Below are positions 1 through 8,065 of a DNA stretch of 64,000 bases, piece after piece (the first letter of the stretch is position 1; every line of letters begins with the position of its first letter). The stretch is taken from assembly GCF_003991355.1 (NCBI RefSeq), contig NZ_RCSU01000003.1, positions 496,001 through 560,000 of the forward strand, in the 5' to 3' direction. The translations under genes were made by a program, and so were the position numbers. The notes beneath the pieces were generated by a model, which was not told the origin of the DNA, did no database searches, and worked only from the letters and a program-made list of their open reading frames with translations. Origin of the DNA: Pseudoflavitalea rhizosphaerae (lineage in GTDB: Bacteria > Bacteroidota > Bacteroidia > Chitinophagales > Chitinophagaceae).

Positions 1-2893
1 GTTTAGCACCCTGCGCCATCTTGATCTGTAGTTCATCGGCTTCCGTAAGATAATAACTGGTTACTCCGAAACGTGCAGATGCTACCTGCTTGATGGCACT
101 ACGCATGCTATCGCCATTTTTCATGGGCAGGTAACGGCTTTCATCTTCCCCTCCTTCACCTGTATTGCTTTTTCCACCGAGGCGGTTCATCGCGATAGCC
201 AGTGTGGTATGCGCTTCCCATGAAATAGAACCGAAGCTCATGGCGCCGGTAGCAAAACGGCGATAGATATTTTCTGCTGGTTCCACTTCGTCTATTGAAA
301 TGGCCGGACGTGTTCTTTTGAATTGGAACAGACCGCGCAGCGTTGCTGCTTTCTCGGCCTGATCGTTCACCAGTTTTGAATATTTCTTGAATGTGTTGTA
401 TTCATTCATCCTGGTGGAATACTGCAGCAGGTGGATGGTCTGCGGATTGAAGAGGTGGAATTCACCTTTGCGTTTCCACTGGTATACTCCGCCCGCCATC
501 AATCTGTCTACAGGAACATTTTTCCTGCTGAATGAATAAAGATGTTTGGCCAGCGCTTCTTTAGCGATCTCATCGAGACCCATGCCTTCGATACGGCTGG
601 TGGCGCCGGAGAAATATTTGTCCACCACTTCGTGGTTGATACCGATGATCTCGAAGATCTGCGCACCCTGGTAAGATTGCAGCGTGCTGATCCCCATCTT
701 GGAGAACACTTTCAGCAGTCCTTCATTCACGGCCTTGATATAGTTCTTTTTCAGGTATTCTGCATCTAGACTGGACTCCAGTTTGCCGGACAGTTTCATG
801 TCGCGGATGGAGCTGAGCGCCAGGTAAGGGTTGATAGCAGTTGCTCCAAACCCTAACAGGCATGCGAAATGATGCACTTCCCATACATCGCCTGCTTCCA
901 CAACGATGCCTACCTGTCCACGAAGTCCCTTACGGATCAGGTGGTGGTGAACTGCGGCTGTGGCTAACAGTGAGGGAATGGGTGCGTGATCGGAATCGAT
1001 AGCGCGGTCCTGCAAAACCAACACTTCGAAACCATCTTCCACAGCATCCACGGCATAGCGGCAAATTCGGTCCAGTGCGGCTTTCAGCCTGCCGGGCTTT
1101 CCGTCTGCACGGAAATAGCATTGCAATGTCTTTGCCTGGAAGATGCCGGTATCGATACTTCTGATCTTTTCTAATTCATGATTGGTGAGCACCGGGTGTT
1201 TCAACGCAACGGTGTGGCAGCTCAGCGGATCTTCCTGCAACAGGTTACCATTGTTTCCCACGAAAGTAGCCAGGCTCATCACCATTCTTTCGCGTATGGG
1301 ATCGATGGGCGGATTGGTCACCTGCGCAAACAATTGTTTGAAGTAACTGCTGAGGTGTTGTGGCTGATCGCTGAGTACAGCCAACGGCGCATCGGTACCC
1401 ATGGAACCGATCGGCTCTTTGCCATCGATGGCCATCGGCGCGATGATGGTTTCCAGGTCTTCAGTGGAATAGCCGAATGCTTTCTGGTATTTGAACACCT
1501 GCTCATGTTCCAGGTGCGTGAACATTATACGTGGCTCCGGCAGTTCGTTCAAACGGATCTTGTATTTGTTGAGCCATTCAGCGTATGGCTTTTGAGAAGT
1601 GATCTGTGCTTTCAGTTCATCATCACTGATGATGCGGCCCTGCTCCATATCCACCACAAACATCTTTCCGGGCTGAAGCCTTCCCTTCTCTTTCACGAGT
1701 GTGGGATGAACTGGCAGTGCGCCAGTTTCAGAGGCCATGATCACACGATCATCTGTGGTAACGCAGTAGCGCGAAGGACGGAGACCGTTACGATCGAGTG
1801 TGGCGCCAATCATCTTTCCATCGGTGAAAGAGATAGAAGCCGGGCCATCCCAGGGCTCCATCATGGCGGCGTGGAATTCGTAGAAGGCTTTCTTCACCGG
1901 GTCCATGTCTTCATTGCCATCCCAGGCTTCGGGAATGAGCATCATCATCACATGCGGGAGAGAGCGGCCTGAAAGCGTGAGCAGCTCGATCATATTATCG
2001 AGACAGGCTGAATCCGATTGTCCCTCTGTTACGATGGGCAGCAGCATTTCCATCTCTTCTTTTGTGAAGAGATGGGAAGTGAAACCTTTTTCGGAAGTTT
2101 TGAGCCAATTCAGATTTCCCTGCAGCGTATTGATCTCACCGTTATGAGCGATATAACGGAAAGGCTGCGCCAGTTTCCAGCTGGGGAAAGTATTGGTTGC
2201 GAAACGGGAGTGCACCAGTCCGAATGCGCTCACTACTCTTTTATTACTCAGGTCTGGAAAGTAACCGCGCACCTGATTACTGGTGAGCTGCCCTTTGTAA
2301 ACAACTGTTTTGTAGGAAAGAGATGCGATATAGAAGCCAATGGCATCGCGCTTTACGGTATTGTTGATGGTATGGCTGGCATAGTTGCGCAGCACGAATA
2401 GTTTGCGCTCAAATTCATCAGGGTTAGTGATATGATCGGGGCAGGCAATGAATACATGTTCCATTTCCGGTTCCACACTGAGGGCTGTTGCTCCGATGCC
2501 GTCTGGGTTCACAGGAACTTTGCGGTACGCGATCACTTCCAGTCCCATCTTTTCTACCGAGCGGTTGAAAATATCGCGGCATTCTTCACGGAGACGGATT
2601 TCGCGCGGGAAGAAGATCACACCTACACCATATCTTCCGAATGCAGGAAGATGAACGCCGAGGCGGATACATTCGTCAAAGAAAAATTCGTGGGGGGTCT
2701 GGATCATGATACCAGCGCCATCGCCAGTGTTGCTTTCACATCCACAGGCACCGCGATGCTCCATGTTTTCGAGAACAGTGAGGGCATCGGAGATGTGCTG
2801 GTGGGACTTATGCCCTTTGATATTGGCTACGAAACCGATACCACAGGCATCACGCTCAAAAGAAGGATGGTATAAACCCTGGTTGCTTGCCAT
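1..2893 (-). CDS. gltB: Glutamate synthase large subunit, 5' part (gene runs off the window start)
   Basis: Ferredoxin- or NADPH-dependent glutamate synthase large chain, which moves the amide of glutamine to 2-oxoglutarate in nitrogen assimilation. The frame is open from an ATG at 2893 to base 1 (964 codons) with no stop, so the C-terminal FMN/Fe-S and GXGXG parts lie outside the window. The start gives M-A-S-N-Q-G-L-Y-H-P-S-F-E-R-D-A-C-G-I-G-F; Cys17 matches the N-terminal nucleophile of the type II glutaminase domain that is exposed after a short propeptide is removed. Further on come the glutaminase motifs (SRFATNTFPSW, HNGEIN, RNGLRPSRY), the central domain, and the start of the FMN domain (ARFGVTSYYL) close to the window edge. 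The family is normally about 1500 residues, so about two thirds is visible. A 10-bp hairpin lies in the leader. Confidence 0.95.
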   Translation of the reverse strand, partial: MASNQGLYHPSFERDACGIGFVANIKGHKSHQHISDALTVLENMEHRGACGCESNTGDGAGIMIQTPHEFFFDECIRLGVHLPAFGRYGVGVIFFPREIRLREECRDIFNRSVEKMGLEVIAYRKVPVNPDGIGATALSVEPEMEHVFIACPDHITNPDEFERKLFVLRNYASHTINNTVKRDAIGFYIASLSYKTVVYKGQLTSNQVRGYFPDLSNKRVVSAFGLVHSRFATNTFPSWKLAQPFRYIAHNGEINTLQGNLNWLKTSEKGFTSHLFTKEEMEMLLPIVTEGQSDSACLDNMIELLTLSGRSLPHVMMMLIPEAWDGNEDMDPVKKAFYEFHAAMMEPWDGPASISFTDGKMIGATLDRNGLRPSRYCVTTDDRVIMASETGALPVHPTLVKEKGRLQPGKMFVVDMEQGRIISDDELKAQITSQKPYAEWLNKYKIRLNELPEPRIMFTHLEHEQVFKYQKAFGYSTEDLETIIAPMAIDGKEPIGSMGTDAPLAVLSDQPQHLSSYFKQLFAQVTNPPIDPIRERMVMSLATFVGNNGNLLQEDPLSCHTVALKHPVLTNHELEKIRSIDTGIFQAKTLQCYFRADGKPGRLKAALDRICRYAVDAVEDGFEVLVLQDRAIDSDHAPIPSLLATAAVHHHLIRKGLRGQVGIVVEAGDVWEVHHFACLLGFGATAINPYLALSSIRDMKLSGKLESSLDAEYLKKNYIKAVNEGLLKVFSKMGISTLQSYQGAQIFEIIGINHEVVDKYFSGATSRIEGMGLDEIAKEALAKHLYSFSRKNVPVDRLMAGGVYQWKRKGEFHLFNPQTIHLLQYSTRMNEYNTFKKYSKLVNDQAEKAATLRGLFQFKRTRPAISIDEVEPAENIYRRFATGAMSFGSISWEAHTTLAIAMNRLGGKSNTGEGGEDESRYLPMKNGDSMRSAIKQVASARFGVTSYYLTEADELQIKMAQGAK

Positions 2894-2933
2894 CGTTGAC
2901 AATTAGTTTTTGGAGATTATCTAATGATTAACG

Positions 2934-2961
2934 CGCTTTTTAAAACGAATCTTAAAAAGCG
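2934..2961. promoter_or_regulatory. Perfect hairpin in the gltB leader
   Basis: CGCTTTTTAA at 2934-2943 is the exact reverse complement of TTAAAAAGCG at 2952-2961, with an 8-nt spacer. It lies 41-68 bp upstream of the gltB ATG at 2893. It may be an operator or a leader hairpin; nothing else in the sequence identifies its role. Confidence 0.35.
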
Positions 2962-3055
2962 GACAAGCAACTGCTTGAAATTACAACAAAAACATAATAA
3001 TACCGTTGTTTTATTCAATTAATTTTTACATACGAACACTTGTTTGTCCGGCCAA

Positions 3056-3853
3056 TCATTGAAGGTCCGGGATGTCATAGGAATGCAGGATGGTCAGATC
3101 ATCTTCCTCTCTGTCGCCCACTAATTGAATAAAATATTCACCGTTATCCCACTGCTTTGTGTTCAGCATGGCAGACCAGTCTTTGAAGGTTTCGTCATCG
3201 GCTATATTTCCATTACCATCATAGCAATCACCCTGGCATTCGAAAGACATGGCGCCGAGACTGGTCCTGTTATCACCTGCACCTTTTTTGTAAGCCACTC
3301 TTTCTATGTAGAAATATTTCCATCGGTTATCGTTCACATACAATTCGAAATAAGGATCTGTACAATCGAGTGGAATAGTGATATGAACGGATTTCATATT
3401 ATCAGTCATCACGGTGTAGATCTTCCAGTCTTTCTTCAGTTCATTCACTGGTCCTTTGATCACCACGCCTGATTTGAGTACCTGTATATCCTGTTCGTAT
3501 CGAAACTGCCGCCAGATCGCGCCATTGTTGTTCTTCAGTTTTACATTGAGGTGAATGATGGTCATGTATTTCCCTTCCTTCAGGTCATCGATATCGATCT
3601 TTAGGAAATTTTTTCCCTTCACAAAGCGCTTCAGGTATTGGTTAACGGTACCTTCTCTTTGCAAAATGATAAAGCCTGAATCGTATCGTGCTAAATCAAC
3701 CGTTGTAGCATCGAAATAAATTCTCAGCTGATTGGCAACCGGCATATCCGGCTCATCCTGATCATCGTTACCGCCCCCATTTTTCTTACAGGCGGTAAGC
3801 AGCAAGCCAAGGGTAGTAGCAAGCACCATAAATGTTCTGATTTGTTTTAACAT
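3056..3853 (-). CDS. Lipoprotein of unknown function
   Basis: Predicted exported lipoprotein of 265 residues. The N-terminus MLKQIRTF is followed by a hydrophobic stretch and the lipobox LLTAC, then a Gly/Asp-rich linker typical of Bacteroidota lipoproteins (KKNGGGNDDQDEPD). An in-frame TTG 27 bp upstream (3880) would add nine residues before the signal peptide; the ATG at 3853 is chosen because the signal peptide then starts normally. The body is rich in beta-type sequence with three cysteines near the C-terminus (DCTDPYF, FECQGDCYDG). I do not recognise the family. It stands alone between gltB and the LytTR gene, in the same direction. Confidence 0.8.
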   Translation of the reverse strand: MLKQIRTFMVLATTLGLLLTACKKNGGGNDDQDEPDMPVANQLRIYFDATTVDLARYDSGFIILQREGTVNQYLKRFVKGKNFLKIDIDDLKEGKYMTIIHLNVKLKNNNGAIWRQFRYEQDIQVLKSGVVIKGPVNELKKDWKIYTVMTDNMKSVHITIPLDCTDPYFELYVNDNRWKYFYIERVAYKKGAGDNRTSLGAMSFECQGDCYDGNGNIADDETFKDWSAMLNTKQWDNGEYFIQLVGDREEDDLTILHSYDIPDLQ

Positions 3854-4004
3854 GGTTGTTTGATTGTTCAGGTATGACAAAAAAATGGGAACCGGCGCAG
3901 CAGGTGCAACCGGGCCAGTGTTCCCGATGGTGAATTAAGGTAACCCGGATGAAGTAGCAGGTTGATGAACCGGAAAAAATCAGGGCCGGGATTGGACGAT
4001 CTGG

Positions 4005-4454
4005 TTACTCGCCCATCCAGGTTTTGAAAGCAGGCACTCTTTCACGGCTGATGATGACGGGATCAGGGTGGAGTGGCTTTACTTCCACTTTGAGTTTACC
4101 ATGTGTACTGACCAGTACCTTTTCGATGGCTTCATGACTGATGATGAACTGGCGGCTCACGCGGAAGAAGCGTTCCGGAGAGATCAGTCTTTCAATTTCT
4201 GTGATGGTATAATCGAGGATATGTTCCCTGTTATCTGCCATCTTTACGAAAGTGAGTTTGTCCCGGAGATAGAAATATCTGATTTCACTTACTGCAAGCG
4301 AGATGAGTTGATGGCCCTTCTTTACAAGGAATCTCGATTTATAATCAGGCAATACTTTTTCTGGAAAGTATTCCTGGAAGAATTGTTTCCAGGCGGTTTC
4401 GGAATCGGGCACAGCCTGGTTGAGTTGTTGCATAGCTGCGTGCATTGCATTCAT
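4005..4454 (-). CDS. Stand-alone LytTR DNA-binding regulator
   Basis: Transcription regulator of 149 residues that consists of a short N-terminal segment (1-40, no recognisable domain) and a LytTR DNA-binding domain (about 45-149). Visible LytTR features are the pattern IRYFYLRDKLTFV, the central TITEIERLISPERFFRVSRQFIIS, and the C-terminal PVIISRERVPAFKTWMGE. The receiver domain that precedes LytTR in ordinary LytR/AlgR regulators is absent, and no receiver-like sequence is seen upstream in any frame, so this looks like a receiver-less form and not a broken gene. It lies directly downstream of the putative small RNA modules at 4.6-5.0 kb on the same strand. Target genes are unknown. Confidence 0.85.
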   Translation of the reverse strand: MNAMHAAMQQLNQAVPDSETAWKQFFQEYFPEKVLPDYKSRFLVKKGHQLISLAVSEIRYFYLRDKLTFVKMADNREHILDYTITEIERLISPERFFRVSRQFIISHEAIEKVLVSTHGKLKVEVKPLHPDPVIISRERVPAFKTWMGE

Positions 4455-4597
4455 GACTATTAGGTTTGTTGGTGATCAGAATCTGACAACAAATTTGCAG
4501 AGAACGTTTCCAATCTACCTTGCCATTCGGCCAAAACCACATGAATATGCGATCTGATACGGAGAATTCATCCGGAGTATCACACATTCCGGTACAT

Positions 4598-4685
4598 AAA
4601 AAAAGCAGGTGGTAGAAACCACCTGCGAGTCACATGAGAAAAATTCTATACCGCAACTAGGTTAATGATCCAGGGATGAGTTGCG
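4598..4685 (-). ncRNA. Putative small RNA 1 with linker antisense to the susC start
   Basis: Read on the minus strand: hairpin A (CGCAACT at 4679-4685 pairing with AGTTGCG at 4652-4658, as their complements), a 25-nt linker (4651-4627), hairpin B (9-bp stem, 4-nt loop, 4605-4626) and a run of seven T. The linker contains AGAATTTTTCTCATGTGACT, the exact complement of the susC translation start region (mRNA-sense word at 18406-18387). A second copy with compensating stem changes lies at 4891-4976. Seen: repeats, hairpins, T-run, 20-nt match. Inferred: that it is transcribed and acts on susC. Confidence 0.55.
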
Positions 4686-4890
4686 TAAGAAGTAGCATAA
4701 GGGAAATCCCCGGAGAAATATATCAAATAAAATAATTATAGAAATCAGGAAGGAAAGGTTCGGCAGGTATAAGGCGAAGGTGTAGCAGAATACCACGTGC
4801 AAAAAAAGATTTTTTTTGATAGTGGCAAACGTTAAAATGTGCGAATTGTCCATTTATCTCTATCAACAGATCAAAAGCATATCTGATGAA

Positions 4891-4976
4891 GTTAAAAAAT
4901 AGGCAGTTCCGAAGAATCGGAACTGCGAGTCACATGAGAAAATTCGAATGCAGCAACCAATACACCGGGTGGTTGC
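4891..4976 (-). ncRNA. Putative small RNA 2, same architecture, different guide segment
   Basis: Minus strand: hairpin A (GCAACCA with TGGTTGC, 4953-4976), a 26-nt linker (4952-4927), hairpin B (10-bp perfect stem GCAGTTCCGA/TCGGAACTGC, loop of 4 nt, 4903-4926) and a T-run at 4896-4891. It starts only 7 nt after the stop codon of the transposase-like gene and could therefore be processed from that gene's 3' end. The linker half next to hairpin B is identical to module 1 (GAGTCACATGAGAAAA on the plus strand), while the other half differs, so it matches susC of this window over 15 nt only and may have another target. Confidence 0.5.
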
Positions 4977-4982
4977 GAGTGA

Positions 4983-5690
4983 TTATTTTCCCGGAATACT
5001 TTCTCTTGCAACCATTGTTTTAGATGTATGCAATGGTTGTTGATGCAATATGTCCAACAGCATTTCATAAATGTCTGATGAACGGTAATTGTATCTGAAT
5101 TCAGTTTCTTTAACGTGCAGATAAAGGGTGCCTCCATTGAGACCGCGGAATTTCACGAGTCTCGACTTCAACATATTCCAAAAGTGATCGATCTCATCCT
5201 GGCTGTTCTTATTGGAGATAGCGCCATTGGTACGATGCAATCTGATATTATTGAAATCAGCGATGCCTTTATAAATATGCAGACTATGTTTCTCTGCAAT
5301 TGCTGTACCCTCTTCTATTCGTCCTTTCATCCAATCAGACAGCCATTCACTTTCGAGATCAGGTAATTTGTCTGCATGTATATGATCATCCTTACGATAG
5401 ATCCCGTAGAAAGGCTTCCTGTTTCCGTCACCGGAATTTTCCAGGCCGATGGCTGTATTGTCGATTGGGATGAAAGCCAGTGTACCTCTTGATACATGCA
5501 GGGGATTACGTTCTTCGCAGAACCTGGCAATATGCGTTCGGATCAACTTGAAATAGGCATTCACCGTAATACGGCTGATGCCTGTAATGTTGGCGATCTG
5601 TGTGGCTGTCAGATCATCGCAGAATAATTTAATAAGTTCCCTGACCTTCCTTTCGGAAAGGTGGGCACCTTTCAGGTATTTGTTCTTCAT
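4983..5690 (-). CDS. IS1595-type (ISXO2-like) transposase homologue with altered catalytic residues
   Basis: Protein of 235 residues, full length for the short IS1595 group. N-terminal helix-turn-helix (ISERK-type opening, then LTATQIANITGISRITVNAYF at 27-47), then a DDE-type core. Asp77 in PIDNTAIG sits where the first catalytic Asp is expected, but the usual (T/S)DG motif is replaced by A-E-K (132-134), and the final Glu of the I-E-x-F-W motif is Asp168 (EIDHFWN). The C-terminal signature FRGLN..TLYLHVKETEFRYNYR is well kept. I saw no terminal inverted repeats or target duplication around it. The intact frame with lost active-site motifs suggests a domesticated protein; a recently inactivated insertion sequence is the alternative. 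The two small RNA modules follow it directly on the same strand. Confidence 0.8.
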   Translation of the reverse strand: MKNKYLKGAHLSERKVRELIKLFCDDLTATQIANITGISRITVNAYFKLIRTHIARFCEERNPLHVSRGTLAFIPIDNTAIGLENSGDGNRKPFYGIYRKDDHIHADKLPDLESEWLSDWMKGRIEEGTAIAEKHSLHIYKGIADFNNIRLHRTNGAISNKNSQDEIDHFWNMLKSRLVKFRGLNGGTLYLHVKETEFRYNYRSSDIYEMLLDILHQQPLHTSKTMVARESIPGK

Positions 5691-5864
5691 GGCGGCGCGA
5701 GGTGGTTAAGTACGATACTTTACGTAAATAAGGACAATTTTATGCGATTGGCATTGTTAAAATTTTACGAGCGGCCAATGGATGGGATGTATGAATTGGA
5801 ATGATAATATACTTATCTAGTCTATATCAATTAATTGGGTAGTATATTATTAGAGGAAGCTAAA

Positions 5865-7934
5865 TCAACAGTTCAGCAACTGATTGATGGTACTTGCAAC
5901 CTTTGAGGGGTTGGGAAGCATCGCCTGTTCCAGCGCCGTATTCATGGGAACTGCGGGCAGATTAAGTGCGCCCAGCACTTCAACAGGTGCGTCGAGCCAT
6001 TGGAAACAGTTGCGTGAGATCCTACCTGCGAGTGCTTCTGCAAAGGAATTATTCTGTTGTTCCTCCGTCAACACCAGGCATTTTCCATGTTTCTTCACTG
6101 TATTGTAGACCAGCTCTTCATCCAGCGGGAAAAGTGTGCGGAGATCGATGATCTCTACCTGCCCGGGATATTGTTTAGCTGCTGCTTTCGCCCAGTAAAC
6201 ACCCATTCCGTAAGTAATGATACAGCAGGAGCTGCCTTCATTCACCTTTGCTGTATCCGCTTCTGCTACCACCATCCCTTTTCCGAAAGGAAGTACATAA
6301 TCACGGGAAGGCTCATACGCTTTTGCATCTTCTGTACCCGGGACCTTGCTCCAGTAAAGACCTTTATGCTCCAGCATTACAACAGGGTTTGGGTCCAGGA
6401 ACGCTGCCTTCATCAGACCTTTCATGTCTGCAGCGTTGGATGGATAGGCTATTTTGATGCCTTTGATAGATAACAGGGTGGTTTCGATGCTGCCACTGTG
6501 GTAAGGGCCACCACCTCCATAAGCTCCTATCGGAATGCGGATCACAGTTTGCACTGGAAATTTACCACAACTCAGGTAAGAAGATTTGGAGATTTCAGTT
6601 ACCAATTGATTAAGGCCGGGATAGATATAGTCTGCGAACTGCACTTCAACGATGGGCTTGAGACCTACAGCGCTCATTCCCACAGTTGAACCGATGATAT
6701 AGGCTTCCTGGATGGCAGTATTGAAAACGCGATGGTCTCCAAACTGCTCGGCTAATGTGGCGGCTTCGCGGAATACTCCACCAAGTCTCCTACCCACGTC
6801 CTGACCATAGAGCACTGCTTCAGGAAAATCTTCCATCAGTTCCCTGATGGCAAAGAGGGCTGCATCCACCATGATGATCTTGTCGCCTTTTCCATTTCCT
6901 GTTCTGTCGCCTTTCTCTTCTGTAACAGGCGTTGGAACAAATACATGGTCTGCAACGGTGGCGGGATCAGGTTCGGGGCTTTGAACCGCGAGTGCAAACT
7001 GGTTGTCTACAAATTGGGCGGCATCTGTTTCGATCTGCTGCAGGTCAATTTCAGGCACCCCTGACTCAAGTAATCTCCTTCGGAGTTTGGGGCCGGGATC
7101 ATCCTGGAGATGTTTGTTCCAGTCTTCCTCCGAGCGGTAGAATTCTTTTCTCACACCGCTGGTATGATGGCCCAGCAGCGGTACTTTGGCCTGCACGAGA
7201 TATGGACTGCGATGCTGACGAACATACTGGATGATGCGGCGCATATTGTCGAAACTCTCTTCGAAGTTACTACCGTCTATGCGTACGCGCCCCATGCCCG
7301 GAAATCCTGCGGCATAATCGTAAGCGTCCATTGCGCGTGCTTCGTCGGAACTAACGGAGATGCCCCAGTTATTATCCTGTACCAGGTAAATGACAGGAAG
7401 TTTTTTGAGGATGGCGAACTGGAATGCTTCGCTCACTTCACCTTCGGTAACGCTGGCGTCTCCGAGTGAACAGATCACTACAGGCAATTCGCCGGCCGGG
7501 CCAAGGGGTAAGGAATCTGCATGGATTTTCTCAAGGAACTGCAGCGCCTGTGCCACACCGGTAGTAGGGATCACCTGCATGCCGGTGGCGCTGCTCTGGT
7601 GGATGATGGTTGGTTTATCGTTGCCCCTGTAATTGGGGTGACTGTAATATTCGCGCCCACCGGTGAAGATGTCATCGCGTTTGGCGAGCAATTGCAGCAT
7701 CAGTTGGTAGGGAGTGAATCCCAGGCCGAGGAGAATGCTCTCATCGCGGTAATACGGGCTTACATAATCACAGGGAAGGAGCTGGAAGGCAGTGGCCAGT
7801 TGAATGGCTTCGTGCCCGCGGGATGTGGAGTGTACATATTTACAAACCTGTCTGTTAGCTTCATATTTCTCAGCCATCGCCCTGGCAGTGCACATGAGGC
7901 GCCAGGCTTTTATCATGGTATCTATACTGGTCAT
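5865..7934 (-). CDS. 2-oxoacid dehydrogenase E1, alpha and beta subunits fused
   Basis: Thiamine-diphosphate-dependent E1 component of a pyruvate or branched-chain 2-oxoacid dehydrogenase, 689 residues. The alpha half (about 1-330) carries the ThDP motif GDASVTEGE (158-166) ending in QDNNWGIS; a charged, Gly-rich linker (EEKGDRTGNGKGDK, near 340) joins it to the beta half (about 350-689) with MVDAALFAIRELM, LYGQDVG, FNTAIQEAYIIG and the transketolase C-terminal domain (DLRTLFPLDEE). In most organisms these are two proteins, but fused forms are common in Bacteroidota. ATG at 7934 is preferred over the TTG at 7976 because it begins at the usual alpha-subunit N-terminus. A TACATTTG box (7959-7966) lies 25 bp upstream. 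E2 and E3 genes are not in the window, so the exact substrate is open. Confidence 0.9.
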   Translation of the reverse strand: MTSIDTMIKAWRLMCTARAMAEKYEANRQVCKYVHSTSRGHEAIQLATAFQLLPCDYVSPYYRDESILLGLGFTPYQLMLQLLAKRDDIFTGGREYYSHPNYRGNDKPTIIHQSSATGMQVIPTTGVAQALQFLEKIHADSLPLGPAGELPVVICSLGDASVTEGEVSEAFQFAILKKLPVIYLVQDNNWGISVSSDEARAMDAYDYAAGFPGMGRVRIDGSNFEESFDNMRRIIQYVRQHRSPYLVQAKVPLLGHHTSGVRKEFYRSEEDWNKHLQDDPGPKLRRRLLESGVPEIDLQQIETDAAQFVDNQFALAVQSPEPDPATVADHVFVPTPVTEEKGDRTGNGKGDKIIMVDAALFAIRELMEDFPEAVLYGQDVGRRLGGVFREAATLAEQFGDHRVFNTAIQEAYIIGSTVGMSAVGLKPIVEVQFADYIYPGLNQLVTEISKSSYLSCGKFPVQTVIRIPIGAYGGGGPYHSGSIETTLLSIKGIKIAYPSNAADMKGLMKAAFLDPNPVVMLEHKGLYWSKVPGTEDAKAYEPSRDYVLPFGKGMVVAEADTAKVNEGSSCCIITYGMGVYWAKAAAKQYPGQVEIIDLRTLFPLDEELVYNTVKKHGKCLVLTEEQQNNSFAEALAGRISRNCFQWLDAPVEVLGALNLPAVPMNTALEQAMLPNPSKVASTINQLLNC

Positions 7935-7958
7935 AAAGTTGAAAGCGGGTATATCGGG

Positions 7959-7966
7959 CAAATGTA
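7959..7966 (-). promoter_or_regulatory. TAnnTTTG -7 box upstream of the E1 gene
   Basis: TACATTTG on the minus strand matches the Bacteroidota -7 element and lies 25 bp before the ATG at 7934, which also supports that start over the TTG at 7976 further upstream. No clear -33 TTTG is seen at the usual distance. Confidence 0.45.
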
Positions 7967-8006
7967 ATAAAAACAATAACGATTGTTAGTTTGGTTGGGA
8001 ATAAAA

Positions 8007-8042
8007 CAAAAAAAAAGCCATCCCGCAGAAGCGGAACGGCTT
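8007..8042 (-). terminator. Terminator of the FAH-family gene
   Basis: Interrupted hairpin (AAGCC/GGCTT and CCGC/GCGG, loop AGAA) at 8015-8042, followed on the minus strand by a run of nine T. It begins 24 bp after the stop codon of the gene ending at 8066. Confidence 0.8.
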
Positions 8043-8065
8043 TTCCTTGTAGTGATCTATAACTG

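Larger units (their letters stand above)
4455..4982. other. 528-bp gap holding two tandem hairpin modules
   Basis: No convincing protein gene is seen. The stretch holds two related minus-strand modules (4598-4685 and 4891-4976), each with an upstream hairpin, a 25-26 nt linker and a terminator-like hairpin. The roughly 200 bp between them and the 140 bp next to the LytTR gene show no clear gene or consensus promoter. Confidence 0.6.

Noticed and set aside
1178-1972. A 264-codon plus-strand open frame
   Set aside because: It lies wholly opposite gltB, whose reading frame matches a known family throughout. The plus-strand protein has no recognisable motif.
4635-4661. A plus-strand mini-frame MRKILYRN starting at the susC-like word
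   Set aside because: It would explain the match as a copied susC start, but the T-runs and terminator hairpins are on the other strand, and module 2 gives an unrelated peptide. Antisense RNA explains more.
4662-4853. A 63-codon hydrophobic minus-strand frame between the RNA modules
   Set aside because: Its 3' end runs into hairpin A of module 1, and the amino acid composition reflects AT-rich DNA. No start signal seen.
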